This document shows, piece by piece, positions 25,604 to 34,061 of a stretch of 64,000 bases of DNA. Location of the stretch: contig NZ_JAESWC010000001.1 of the NCBI RefSeq assembly GCF_016765585.1, positions 372,001 to 436,000 of the forward strand, written 5' to 3'. Numbering within the stretch: position 1 is the stretch's first letter; every line of letters starts with the position of its first letter. This DNA is from Clostridium rhizosphaerae (lineage in GTDB: Bacteria; Bacillota; Clostridia; Clostridiales; Clostridiaceae). The notes under the pieces were generated by a model. The model had not been told where the DNA came from, ran no database searches, and was given only the letters and a program-made list of their open reading frames with translations. Position numbers and translations under genes: made by a program.

Positions 25604-26353
25604 ATGGGGGAAAAAGCAAAGATACTTATATTAGGGACTTACCACTTTGACAAAGGGGGAAAACATTTAATAGATTTTGATCCTGAAGATATTACTACAG
25701 CTAAAAAACAAAGTGAGATTAATGAAGTTATACAAAAACTAATGGAGTTTAAGCCCAATAAAATTTCAGTTGAAGCAAAGATACAAAAGGAAGAAGAATT
25801 AAATAAAGCATACTCTCATTTTTGCGTAAACAGTTCTGTTGAGGCTAATGAAGTAATCGGTCATAGAAATGAGATTGTTCAAATAGCCTTTAGGTTAGCA
25901 CATAAATTAAATCACAACAAAATATATCCTGTAGATGTTCCTGTAGACTTGCCCGAAGATGTTTTTGAATATGCCGAGAAAAATTGTCCAAGTTTATATG
26001 GTAAATTTATTAATAGAGCTAATGAATATGGATTATCTGAAAATGAATTTATGCAAAAGCACACAGTTAACGAAATTTTAAGGCATCTAAATGATCCTGC
26101 CCGCATTGAAACTGAACACAGCGATTTGTACTTGTATCTAAACCAAATAGGTGCTGGATATACTTATTATGGAGTAAATACATTGACAGAATGGTATAAA
26201 AGAAATCTTTATATCTTTGCAAATTTACAGAACATAACTAAGCCTGAAGACAGAATTCTAGTTTTGTATGGAGCTGGACACTGTAAAATACTTCGAGATT
26301 TCATAAAGGATTATAGTGAGTTTGAGTTTGTAGATCCCTTAGACTATCTGTAA
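25604..26353 (+). CDS. DUF5694 domain-containing protein
   Basis: This 249-residue cytoplasmic protein starts KAKILILGTYHFDKGGKHLI with a GTYHF motif typical of DUF5694, a TraB/GumN-related family. The conserved C-terminal LVLYGAGHCKILRDFI supplies a second His. TraB-type folds often bind metal through such His/Glu residues (Glu in KISVEAK), and hydrolase activity has been suggested for relatives. The actual role is unknown. GGAGGGGTATT precedes the ATG. It follows the fold-back repeat and a promoter-like segment. Confidence 0.8.
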   Translation: MGEKAKILILGTYHFDKGGKHLIDFDPEDITTAKKQSEINEVIQKLMEFKPNKISVEAKIQKEEELNKAYSHFCVNSSVEANEVIGHRNEIVQIAFRLAHKLNHNKIYPVDVPVDLPEDVFEYAEKNCPSLYGKFINRANEYGLSENEFMQKHTVNEILRHLNDPARIETEHSDLYLYLNQIGAGYTYYGVNTLTEWYKRNLYIFANLQNITKPEDRILVLYGAGHCKILRDFIKDYSEFEFVDPLDYL

Positions 26354-26413
26354 ATTGCATTGATGAAAATCGTTAAAAATTATAAATCTGTTTAAACTTG
26401 GGGAGGAAAATTA

Positions 26414-26806
26414 ATGAGTGAAACAAAAAATGATAAAGATTTTAGCATCAGGATTTGCACTATAGTAATTGATTGCAAAGATGCAAATGCATTAGCGGAC
26501 TTTTATGCTAATTTATTGGGATGGCAAAAGCATGCCGATAATCCGGAATGGATATCCGTAAAAAAACCGGGAATATATCCTTTCTTGTTATTCCAAGAAG
26601 AAGCTGGCTATAAAGCTCCTGTTTGGCCGGATACCACTAATGAACAGCAGAAAAGCATTCATTTTGACTTTGCTGTGTCAGACGTAAAAAAAGCTATCCA
26701 TCATGCTATTGACTGCGGGGCTACTATTGCACCTGTTCAGTTTTCTGATGACTGGACGGTTATGATTGATCCTGCCGGACATCCCTTCTGTATATGCAAA
26801 GGATAG
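26414..26806 (+). CDS. VOC-family (glyoxalase-like) protein
   Basis: This 130-residue protein has two beta-alpha-beta-beta-beta modules of the vicinal oxygen chelate fold: ICTIVIDCKDANALADFYAN, LLGWQKHADNPEW and the C-terminal IHFDFAVSDVKKAIHHAIDC with MIDPAGHPFCI. HFDF and DPAGHPF are typical metal- or substrate-site segments of the Glyoxalase_6 group. Substrate is unknown; relatives include lyases, dioxygenases and drug-binding proteins. GGGGAGGAAAATTA precedes the ATG. It lies 60 nt after the DUF5694 gene on the same strand. Confidence 0.85.
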   Translation: MSETKNDKDFSIRICTIVIDCKDANALADFYANLLGWQKHADNPEWISVKKPGIYPFLLFQEEAGYKAPVWPDTTNEQQKSIHFDFAVSDVKKAIHHAIDCGATIAPVQFSDDWTVMIDPAGHPFCICKG

Positions 26807-26887
26807 TGTTGAGAAATAAATCCACACTTTGAAGAAAAAATCTGCACGAGACAAAAATTTTAAGTATTGGTCGTACTGTGGGAATTT

Positions 26888-27187
26888 ATGAAAAATAAAG
26901 CTATATTTATATGTAAAAGTATTTTCATTGGTTCGTCAATATGGATAAACGTAGATTTCTTGAGTGACAGTCTTAAATATGAACTTATATATCAAATACT
27001 ATGTCTAATTATAGCAATATCGTGGGTTATTATAATTTTTAAAGATATATTATTTCATATAAAAGAAATAAAAAGTAAGAATACTAATCATTTGGCATTT
27101 GGAAAATATACATTTATGATAGGATATTCTATTTCTGTGATAACAGCATTAATTCTATATATTGATCTTGGAAGTTTTTTTAAATAA
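26888..27187 (+). CDS. Small hypothetical membrane protein
   Basis: This 99-residue protein has three hydrophobic segments (about 6-25, 33-54 and 72-95), with a basic loop (KEIKSKNTNHLAFGK) between the second and third. No family was recognised. The ATG at 26888 is the first residue of the hydrophobic-protein pattern. An upstream GTG/ATG would add a short tail. The ribosome site (GTGGGAATTT) is weak. Confidence 0.5.
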   Translation: MKNKAIFICKSIFIGSSIWINVDFLSDSLKYELIYQILCLIIAISWVIIIFKDILFHIKEIKSKNTNHLAFGKYTFMIGYSISVITALILYIDLGSFFK

Positions 27188-27446
27188 GAAATACAGAAGT
27201 AATTATTTTAAGCACTGCATTATTCATGATTGAATTTCGCGGTGTTTTTGTTTGAAATAGTAATTAAAGATGAAACAGTTATCTCTAAATTCATGTTATA
27301 TGCCTAATATCCCACAATTCATCTAAAAGATCCAGTTCTATATTGTATTTAAATATAAATTTATTGAAAAACAATAATAAATGGTATATACTTACATATA
27401 CGATGGTTGTTATTAACCATGATGAATGATTATGGGGGTATATCAG

Positions 27447-27860
27447 ATGAAAAAGTTTATATCAATTGCCGTTCTTATAATGATAACTATACAGTCAACA
27501 GTTTTATATTTATTTTTCAATGAAAAACTTTCAAGTTATCCGACTAACATAATAAGTATTGTTTGGATATGTTCGGCTTTACTAGCTACTTTATTTGGAA
27601 TTCTATTCTTTAGAGCAAATAAAAAAATAAGGACGCCAATAATCACAATTTTCAGCGTTGCACTAATTGGAATAATAGGATTTCAATTTATGCTTTTTAA
27701 GAATTGGACTATTGTATTTACTCTAATTTTATTTGTATTTGCTTTACACTTTTTTAAGTACAGGGATAGTAAATTTATTATTTTTCCAGTTATATCTTTA
27801 ATAATGGGCGTCTATTCGATTTGTTTATATTTGTTTATGATAGGCATTACTTCAATGTAG
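27447..27860 (+). CDS. Hypothetical four-helix membrane protein
   Basis: This 137-residue protein starts MKKFISIAVLIMITIQSTVL and has four hydrophobic segments separated by short charged loops (FFRANKKIRTP, FFKYRDSKF). The ATG at 27447 follows GGGGGT by seven nucleotides, better than the in-frame ATG upstream. No family is recognised; DUF-type small membrane proteins with this layout are frequent in clostridia. Confidence 0.6.
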   Translation: MKKFISIAVLIMITIQSTVLYLFFNEKLSSYPTNIISIVWICSALLATLFGILFFRANKKIRTPIITIFSVALIGIIGFQFMLFKNWTIVFTLILFVFALHFFKYRDSKFIIFPVISLIMGVYSICLYLFMIGITSM

Positions 27861-28010
27861 GTTTTCTTATATATTCCTTAATTCTATTTACAGGTTAATT
27901 AGCCATATTATAATTTATTGGTTTGATGTGTTTTAATTCAGATTAAAATTATTAAAACAATGCATCATGAATTGCAAGAAAAATATAAAGGAAATTTGGA
28001 GGAGATAAGA

Positions 28011-28514
28011 ATGATAGAAGTTTTTGCTAAACCAGCAGTAGGAGCAATAATTGAAAAAGTAAGTAATGATAAAAGATATATTTTAATTCAAGATAGAAAC
28101 AAGAATAATGATGATATCGAAACAGGAATGATTGAACTTCCAGCAGGAAAGATACGAGAATACGAAAATATTTTTGATGCCTTAAGACGTGAAGTTTGGG
28201 AAGAAACCGGATTAAATATAACTGAAATAGAAGGAGAAGAAGCAAAAGTATGTTCATTTGACAGTGGATATGAAACAATTAGTTACTTGCCATTTTGCTC
28301 TACCCAAAACTTATCAGGTGGATATTCTATAATTTTACAAACATTTATATGCCATGCAGAAGGCGAATTACTAAAGCAAACAAATGAAACAATTAATATC
28401 AGATGGGCATTATTATCAGAAGTAGAAGCCATTCTTAAAACAAATCCTGAAAAGTTTTACCCTATGCACATAAATTCCCTTCGTAAATATATCGCTAAAA
28501 CCAGTATAAAGTAA
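28011..28514 (+). CDS. Nudix hydrolase
   Basis: This 167-residue protein has a perfect Nudix box GKIREYENIFDALRREVWEE followed by TGL, at about residues 46-68. It would hydrolyse a nucleoside diphosphate linked to another moiety, using Mg2+ held by the box glutamates. The preceding MIELPAGK resembles ADP-ribose pyrophosphatases (NudF type), and Pro at the end of YLPF is compatible with that. GGAGGAGATAAGA precedes the ATG at 28011; a longer upstream frame lacks a ribosome site. Confidence 0.9.
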   Translation: MIEVFAKPAVGAIIEKVSNDKRYILIQDRNKNNDDIETGMIELPAGKIREYENIFDALRREVWEETGLNITEIEGEEAKVCSFDSGYETISYLPFCSTQNLSGGYSIILQTFICHAEGELLKQTNETINIRWALLSEVEAILKTNPEKFYPMHINSLRKYIAKTSIK

Positions 28515-28665
28515 GCATAACATTTTTCTCTTTTTAATTCATTTTCTTATGTACTTATTTAATGTCGATTTATTAACAACAAGTATGCTTATTTATCACA
28601 TATCAAAGCAACTAGCAAAATATCTTATATATAAAAATAATAATGTTAATGGGGGTATTATAGTT

Positions 28666-29094
28666 ATGGAAACAATTAAATATGAATTCATCTACAGTCT
28701 TTCTGAAGTGCAAATATTGAACTTACTAGAAAATTTCAAACGAGAAAATTGGTCTGAAAATAGACAAATAGATGATGTAAAGAAGATGCTTGAAAATAGT
28801 TGGATAATCGCAATTATAGATTCAAGCAATGGTAAAATAATTGCTTTTGCAAGGGTTTTATCAGATTTTATTTATAGAGCCTTTATCTATGATGTAATAG
28901 TTTCAAAGGAATATAGAGGTTTAAAGTTTGGAAAACTGATAATCAATAGCATATTAAACAATAAAGATTTTATTGGAGTAGAGAGAATTGAACTATATTG
29001 CAAAGATAAAAATGTTGAGTTTTATAAAAAACTTGGCTTTGAGAAAGTACCTAGTGGAATAAACACGATGAGATATGGTGGGAGAATAATCTAA
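28666..29094 (+). CDS. GNAT-family N-acetyltransferase
   Basis: This 142-residue protein shows the GNAT fold: beta-strand IIAFARVLSDFIYRAFIYDV, the acetyl-CoA loop VSKEYRGLKFGKLIINSIL (R/Q-x-x-G-x-G/A variant) and C-terminal VEFYKKLGFEKVPSGINTMR. It is about the family's usual size. The acceptor is unknown. The ATG at 28666 has GGGGGT nine nucleotides upstream. The longer open frame that starts 39 codons earlier lacks GNAT sequence and a ribosome site. Confidence 0.88.
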   Translation: METIKYEFIYSLSEVQILNLLENFKRENWSENRQIDDVKKMLENSWIIAIIDSSNGKIIAFARVLSDFIYRAFIYDVIVSKEYRGLKFGKLIINSILNNKDFIGVERIELYCKDKNVEFYKKLGFEKVPSGINTMRYGGRII

Positions 29095-29155
29095 TTTGCA
29101 ACATGCTTATATGACGAAATACTCTAAGTGATAAGCCGATATTTATGTTTTTTCT

Positions 29156-29240
29156 TCGGAAAATATATTGGTGGTCATCTATTGATTAAGTTATAATATT
29201 GATATGAAATATGAGCAAGTTCAAATTTATAGTGAATGAT
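29156..29240 (+). repeat. Promoter-bearing duplicated segment, copy 2
   Basis: TTGGTG, an 18-bp spacer and TATAAT (29168-29197), then ATTGATATGAAATATGAG and TTCAAATTTATA, repeat the segment at 25301-25382. It lies 109 nt upstream of the 29306 start and probably drives that gene. Confidence 0.65.
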
Positions 29241-29305
29241 GTGAATATAATAATAATTATTACACACTTGTATTTTATTATGAGTACTTGCAGCGGAGGT
29301 ATACT

Positions 29306-29629
29306 GTGGAAAAACTTAAACATTCAAAACTTGGAATAGTATCTTTTATACTCTCATTTATTCCTATCATCTATGTTATTATTCAAACAATCATAGACTT
29401 GTCGTCGCCAATAGAGACAGGCTTAAATAAAGGTTTGGTTATTTCTTATTTTATAATGAATTTTATGTTTGCTATATCTTTGGTTAGTTTTGTACTTGGT
29501 ATTATTGCAATTACTCGAAAAGGTTATAAGAGGAATCTATCAATAAGTGCAGTTATAATAAGTGGATTAATCTTATTAGTACCAATTATTAGTTCGATAA
29601 GAAGCGTAATAAAAATATTAAACATATAA
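29306..29629 (+). CDS. Small three-helix membrane protein (DUF4190-like)
   Basis: This 107-residue protein has a GTG start after GCGGAGGTATACT. Three membrane segments are visible: LGIVSFILSFIPIIYVIIQT, FIMNFMFAISLVSFVLGIIA and a final ISAVIISGLILLVPIISSI. The first and second, with Ser/Gly-rich starts and a basic RKGYKR loop, resemble DUF4190-type proteins. Function is unknown. Confidence 0.55.
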   Translation: MEKLKHSKLGIVSFILSFIPIIYVIIQTIIDLSSPIETGLNKGLVISYFIMNFMFAISLVSFVLGIIAITRKGYKRNLSISAVIISGLILLVPIISSIRSVIKILNI

Positions 29630-29645
29630 GATTGGAGTACACTCA

Positions 29646-29914
29646 TGTTTATTGCTTTCTCATAGGACTGACTATTTCAATTATAGTCATTTGTTCTGTA
29701 TTATTTAATTTAGAAAAAAATAAAATTTTTTACCAGAAGAAAAACATTACTTATTATAATATTTATTGTTTTGTTTGTTATTGATGTATTTACTAAATCT
29801 AAATATGGATTTGGAAGCCTTGTTCAGTCTATTATTATGGGCATTTCTTCTCCAATAAAATTGATGATATTATTCTATCTTTTTATGAGTAGGAAAGAAA
29901 TTAGCAGCAAATAG
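29646..29914 (+). pseudogene. Frameshifted small membrane protein remnant
   Basis: One frame reads VYCFLIGLTISIIVICSVLF, then NLEKNKIF. After the A/T homopolymer near 29715 the next frame continues RRKTLLIIIFIVLFVIDVFT, then SPIKLMILFYLFMSRKEISS and a stop. Both halves are membrane-like, and no single frame spans the region. A single indel in the homopolymer would restore a 85-90 residue protein. No family was recognised. Confidence 0.45.
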
Positions 29915-30017
29915 AATTTTGCTCTCTTTGTGTTGTAATTGAAGATTATCTATCAAATGACAGCATTGTTAGACGTATCTGTTAAGTTACTTAAGCTTAA
30001 ACTTAGTATACTAAGCC

Positions 30018-30061
30018 TTATCGCGATATCTTCTTATCTAGATAAGAAGATATCGCGATAA
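30018..30061. repeat. Dispersed palindrome, perfect 44-bp copy 2
   Basis: The 22-bp arms (TTATCGCGATATCTTCTTAT...) are exact reverse complements centred on CTAG. The outer sequence is shared with 9467-9504. It lies between convergent genes, just before a conventional terminator. Confidence 0.9.
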
Positions 30062-30070
30062 CTTTAAAAT

Positions 30071-30130
30071 AAAGGACTGGCTCATATCTTGAACCTAATT
30101 CGTAGGTTAAGTTATGAGCCAGTCCTTTTT
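30071..30130. terminator. Strong bidirectional terminator
   Basis: AAAGGACTGGCTCAT pairs with ATGAGCCAGTCCTTT around an inner AACCTA/TAGGTT hairpin. T-runs follow on both strands. It ends the leftward VIT gene and rightward transcripts from the small membrane genes. Confidence 0.85.
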
Positions 30131-30131
30131 A

Positions 30132-31016
30132 TTAAATATCAATACCTAAGAATTTTTTTACCAGTAATCCTATTACAAAAGAAACTGCTGCAACAGATAA
30201 ACTAATGCCAGCCATTTCTCCAAACTGCTTTTTAAAAGAGAGGTCTTTTGCAATGGAAATATAATAATTAAAGGCTGCAATAATTACTATAACCATAATT
30301 AGCATAATTCCTAGCGCCAATCCATAAGATTTTTCAGGAAGTATAAGATAAGGAAGTATTAATAAGACTACAGTAATAAAATAGGCAATACCTGTATAAG
30401 TAGCAGCTTTTAGGGAACTTTTATCTCCTTCTGAACGCGAGGATAAAAACTCTGAGGCTGACATAGATAAGGTAGCTGAAATTCCCGTAATAAGCCCCGC
30501 AAGAGATATTAGCTTGTTGCTCTGCATTGCAAAAGTGTAGCCCGCAAGGCTTCCAGTAAACTCAACCAAGGCATCATTTAATCCAAGCACCATTGATCCA
30601 ACGTATTGAAGACGCTCTTCATCTAGCAAATTTATCAGTTCTTTTTCATGTTCAATTTCATCATTGAACACTGAAAGAGTCTCAGGTACCTGTTCAAGTA
30701 AAATTTGTTGAGTTTTACTATCATATAAATGTTTGCTATTTAACATTTTCTCCATCAATTTAATTGCAAAGGTAAATCCAAAAAGCTTAGCCATAAAGGA
30801 ATAGTAAAACACTTGCAGCTTTGAAGCGGGCATATCCACTCCAGTATACTTCTTCCAAATATCATAATGTTTCTTTTCTTCATCAGCTATTTTAAGCAGT
30901 GTAGCTCTATTTGCATCGTTTTTAATATATTTTGCAATTTTTAAATATGTTAGTCTCTCAGTTATTTCAGCTACCTGCAGCCTCTTTAAGGTTTCTATTA
31001 AACTACCATCAATCAT
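30132..31016 (-). CDS. Membrane-bound ferritin: rubrerythrin-like domain fused to VIT1/CCC1 transporter
   Basis: This 294-residue protein has two domains. Residues 1-140 are a four-helix ferritin-like unit with iron-ligand candidates in EITERLTYLKIAKY, DEEKKHYDIW and NDEIEHEKEL. Residues 145-294 have five membrane helices of the VIT1/CCC1 family (GLNDALVEFTGSLAGYTFAM and SASEFLSSRSEGD). This MbfA-like fusion exports or sequesters Fe2+ or Mn2+ and protects against peroxide in characterised relatives. GGAGGTATTTAT precedes the ATG at 31016. Its neighbours, an OhrR-like regulator and a redoxin, also suggest peroxide defence. Confidence 0.88.
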   Translation of the reverse strand: MIDGSLIETLKRLQVAEITERLTYLKIAKYIKNDANRATLLKIADEEKKHYDIWKKYTGVDMPASKLQVFYYSFMAKLFGFTFAIKLMEKMLNSKHLYDSKTQQILLEQVPETLSVFNDEIEHEKELINLLDEERLQYVGSMVLGLNDALVEFTGSLAGYTFAMQSNKLISLAGLITGISATLSMSASEFLSSRSEGDKSSLKAATYTGIAYFITVVLLILPYLILPEKSYGLALGIMLIMVIVIIAAFNYYISIAKDLSFKKQFGEMAGISLSVAAVSFVIGLLVKKFLGIDI

Positions 31017-31105
31017 ATAAATACCTCCATTAATCAAATATAATGTAATATAAAACAAGGATATACTTTATAGGAATAGAGTAATATCCTTAGTTAAATT
31101 CTAAT

Positions 31106-31545
31106 TTATTCTTCTATCAAACCCATTAGTTCATCAAGCTGTTTTTAAAGGCAATAAGTTTTTCATCATCACCCTTGAATTTACAGTATATTTCGTCTGG
31201 AACTTCAAGGATATCCTCTTTAAGCAGTTTGCCTTTCTCAGTTGATTCAACAGTAACTACTCTATCATCCTCTTTATTTCTGTATTTAGTCACAAGTCCC
31301 ATAGCTTCTAATCTTTTTACTACAGGGGTAAGAGTGCCGGAATCCAGATGCAGCCCTTTTCCTAACTCCTTAAAGATAACTTGCTCTTCTTCCCACATAA
31401 CCAGCATAGTTATATACTGAGTGTACGTAAGATCATATTTATCAAGTATCGGCTTATATAATTTAATAATTTCTCTTGATAAGGCATACAATGGGAATCA
31501 GATTTGATTTTCCAATTTAATTTTATCGTATTTATTCATATTCAT
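31106..31545 (-). CDS. OhrR/MarR-type regulator with in-frame UGA at the sensing-Cys position and a 3' frameshift
   Basis: The frame reads MNMNKYDKIKLENQI, UGA (31498-31500), FPLYALSREIIKLYKPILD and then a full MarR winged-helix (LGKGLHLDSGTLTPVVKRLE; YRNKEDDRVVTVESTEKGK). In OhrR relatives the UGA position is the reactive Cys that senses organic peroxides (ENQLCFALYS-type sequence). UGA could therefore encode selenocysteine or be a nonsense change. Near the end, an A5 run shifts the frame; one extra base would restore KKQLDELMGLIEE, otherwise it stops at 31126. No clear SECIS hairpin follows. GGAG precedes the ATG. It may be a selenoprotein sensor or a decaying gene. Confidence 0.6.
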
Positions 31546-31604
31546 ATGCTCCATTAATAATTTATACAAATCTAATTTAGTTTAATTAATTGCAAAATTA
31601 CTCT

Positions 31605-32066
31605 TTAAAGTCTATCAATAAGCTCAAGTATTTCATCATTTTCAGGAATGTCCTTCATAGAGTTTCCGTAGTGTACATACCTTAATGCGCCATCCTTATC
31701 TATAAGCATCTGTGCCGGCATTCGTCCAAGCTTGAGTAGCTTTATCTTTTGATCATACAGTTTAAGTATGGAATGTTTATCATCAGGAATACCATAGAAC
31801 TTAAATTCATTTTCTTCCCAAAAAGATTTGAAGCTCTTTGCATTTTCAGGTCCTATCGATACTATTACAGTATCCTTTTCAACAAATTTATCATAATCTT
31901 GATGCAACTGCATCATATGCTTTCTGCAAAACGGTCAAACAAACCCTCTATTAAGCACAAGTAATACATTGCTCTTTCCTTTGAAATTAGAAAGCTTAAA
32001 CTTTTCCCCTTTAAAATCCTCAATTTCAAAATCAGGTGCTTCTTTGTTTAATTCTATATTCTCCAC
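31605..32066 (-). CDS. Redoxin (AhpC/TSA-like), probable selenoprotein with UxxC motif
   Basis: The 153-codon frame runs from GTG (32066; GAGGAG eight nucleotides upstream) to 31605 with one interruption: UGA at codon 44 (31935-31937). The context is LVLNRGFV-UGA-PFCRKHMMQLH, where peroxiredoxin-like homologues have CPFC. The rest (IVSIGPENAKSFKSFWEENE; LGRMPAQMLIDKDGALRYVH) is intact. A hairpin TGATGC-AGTT-GCATCA (31900-31915) begins about 19 nt after UGA and fits a bacterial SECIS. Insertion of selenocysteine is inferred, giving a Sec44-Cys47 redox pair for hydroperoxide or disulfide reduction. Confidence 0.78.
31900..31915 (-). promoter_or_regulatory. Candidate bacterial SECIS hairpin
   Basis: The minus-strand sequence TGATGC-AGTT-GCATCA forms a 6-bp stem with a four-base loop holding GU. 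The loop lies 25 nt after the UGA codon, within the usual spacing for SelB-dependent elements. The TGC-loop-GCA closing pattern resembles the E. coli fdhF element. Confidence 0.5.
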
Positions 32067-32298
32067 CTTTTCAACTCCTCAATTTAATTTTATTTTATTT
32101 TTACATTATTTTTTATACTATGCCTTTATATCCATAGGCACAATTAATTTATAGCTTGAGTATATTATGCATTTAATTATTAGTTGTCTAAAATTTAATT
32201 GTGTACAATTAAATTTACATAAATCAATTATATATTCATAACATAACCTTGTCAATAATTTTATTGTGAATAACTAGTTATATCGTCAAAGCTTTTGA

Positions 32299-32344
32299 TA
32301 AAAAAAGAAAACACACTGATAAGATTATCAATGTGCTTTCTTCT
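32299..32344 (-). terminator. Terminator of AraC-GyrI gene
   Basis: On the minus strand AGAAAGCACATTGATAA pairs with TTATCAGTGTGTTTTCT with one mismatch, and a T-run follows. Confidence 0.7.
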
Positions 32345-32348
32345 CATC

Positions 32349-33224
32349 CTATTCCTTTTTAATAACCGGTATCCATATCTCACTTCTGAAATTTGGTGAA
32401 GCAATATCCTTGTTTTCGTTCCATAAAATTTCCGGTCCTTCTGATATTTCATAATTTGAAGATGGAAACCACTCAGAATAAATGCGTCCCCAGACATCCT
32501 GAAGTGTATCTGGAAATGGACCCACTGCTTCAAATACAGCCCACATTGAAGCTGCAACTCTAAGCTCTGATAAATCACTTGAACATTCCTTATTTGTTGC
32601 TACACCGATATAATGATCAAGCTCTCCCTTTTCTTCCATTCTGCCTTCGGAAAAGTTAGTAGATGCACTAAGCAGCCCTATAGGCTCTACATTAGATAGC
32701 TCCTTAAGTTTACTAATTTTCTCGCTGTTTAAGCTTTTCCACATTTCAGAAATCTCCGGGTTTACTCCACTGAAAATAATAGGAACCCTCTTCTTAATAC
32801 CAGCTATGCTGAAGGCTTCTTTTTCTTCGATTCTATAGTTCATTTCATTTCCTCCCTTTATTGATAATTGGAAGGTCATTCTTGGATACGCTTTTAGAGA
32901 TTGGCCATTGTTTCTGGCTTCAGAAGGAGTTATTCCATGCAGCCCTTGGAAAGCCCTTGTAAAAGAGTCCGCTGATCTATATCCATATTTCACCGCAACA
33001 TCAATGACTCTTATATTACTCTTACTAATTTCAAATGCTGCAAGGGTAAGTCGTCTGCGTCTAATGTACTCTGATAGCGTAACACCAGAAAGAAAAGAGA
33101 ACATCCTTTGAAAATGATATTCTGAACACAAAGCTATCCTCCCAATTTCTTTTAGGTCAATATCATTATTAAGATTATCTTCAATATAACCAAGCGCTTC
33201 GTTCATTCTTTTAAGTGAATCCAT
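32349..33224 (-). CDS. AraC-family regulator with GyrI-like effector-binding domain
   Basis: This 291-residue protein has an N-terminal AraC double HTH ([48 protein letters not shown]). A GyrI/BmrR-type small-molecule-binding domain follows from about residue 130 ([20 protein letters not shown] to [10 protein letters not shown]). Related proteins such as Rob/SoxS fusions control multidrug or stress genes after binding amphipathic ligands. AGGAGGTCATAAAA precedes the ATG. The target is not obvious; it lies between the redoxin and flavodoxin genes on the same strand. Confidence 0.9.
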   Translation of the reverse strand: MDSLKRMNEALGYIEDNLNNDIDLKEIGRIALCSEYHFQRMFSFLSGVTLSEYIRRRRLTLAAFEISKSNIRVIDVAVKYGYRSADSFTRAFQGLHGITPSEARNNGQSLKAYPRMTFQLSIKGGNEMNYRIEEKEAFSIAGIKKRVPIIFSGVNPEISEMWKSLNSEKISKLKELSNVEPIGLLSASTNFSEGRMEEKGELDHYIGVATNKECSSDLSELRVAASMWAVFEAVGPFPDTLQDVWGRIYSEWFPSSNYEISEGPEILWNENKDIASPNFRSEIWIPVIKKE

Positions 33225-33328
33225 TTTTATGACCTCCTTTCATCAATAGAATAGCAGAAACTGAAACTATTCATCCTACATTTCTTGCCCTATTGTGCAG
33301 GGTGTATATTCATTACGTAATAAGTATA

Positions 33329-33802
33329 TTATTGACTATATCCAATTGCCTTAAGCCAACTTGTTACCTCTTCCGGCGAAGCAGTCCCATTTACGGCTAT
33401 ACCCGGAAGAATATTGGATTTTGAGCACTCTCTTGCTATATCATTTTCAATTTGGCCAAAGCCGCCTCCTCCATGAGTACAAAATGGGATTATTGTTTTG
33501 CCTGTAAAATCATGTTTTGTAAGGAAGCTCATAACCGGTGGAGCTAATGTCTTAAACCAATTAGGGGAACCTATAAATATTGTTTCATAATCATCTATTG
33601 GCTCATTCCCAGATATCAGCTTTGGACAAAATCCTCGAGCAATTTGATTTCTTACTTCTTTAACTGCAGTATTATAGTCAAAGGAGTAATTTTTATCAGG
33701 AATTAATTCTCTCAGCGAACCATCGGTCTGAACCGCTATTTCCAAGGCTAAATTTGCTGTATTTTGAAAAAGCGAATAATAAACAATCAGTGTGTTGTTC
33801 AT
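33329..33802 (-). CDS. Flavodoxin
   Basis: This 157-residue flavodoxin (Flavodoxin_4 type) has the FMN phosphate-binding start TLIVYYSLFQNTANLALEIA and later IFIGSPNWFKTLAPPVMSFL and IPFCTHGGGGFGQIENDIAR. It is an electron carrier or a small FMN-dependent reductase in the cytosol. The ATG at 33802 has GAGGAAG eight nucleotides upstream. A short degenerate copy of its THGGGGF segment survives at 34925-34965. Confidence 0.9.
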   Translation of the reverse strand: MNNTLIVYYSLFQNTANLALEIAVQTDGSLRELIPDKNYSFDYNTAVKEVRNQIARGFCPKLISGNEPIDDYETIFIGSPNWFKTLAPPVMSFLTKHDFTGKTIIPFCTHGGGGFGQIENDIARECSKSNILPGIAVNGTASPEEVTSWLKAIGYSQ

Positions 33803-34061
33803 GCATATTACTTCCTCTCGTAAGATCATATTTATCGTATTATTTATAAATAATACACTATGACCTTACGTGATAGTCAAGTATAAATCAATCTATTGTA
33901 TGCCCATCTCAGCAATTGATAAAAGACCCTTAACATATGACAAATATGCCCATGTAAAGTATAGTAGTAAAGTTATATAATAGCTTTATAGGGATGATCA
34001 TTAATAGGATTGATGCTTCAGCAGGTCCTGAAATAAAACAATGCAAACTTCAGGAGGTACA

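Noticed and set aside
31470-31500. SECIS element after the UGA of the OhrR-like gene
   Set aside because: Only weak AU stems with large loops can be drawn within 40 nt; nothing comparable to the redoxin hairpin was found.
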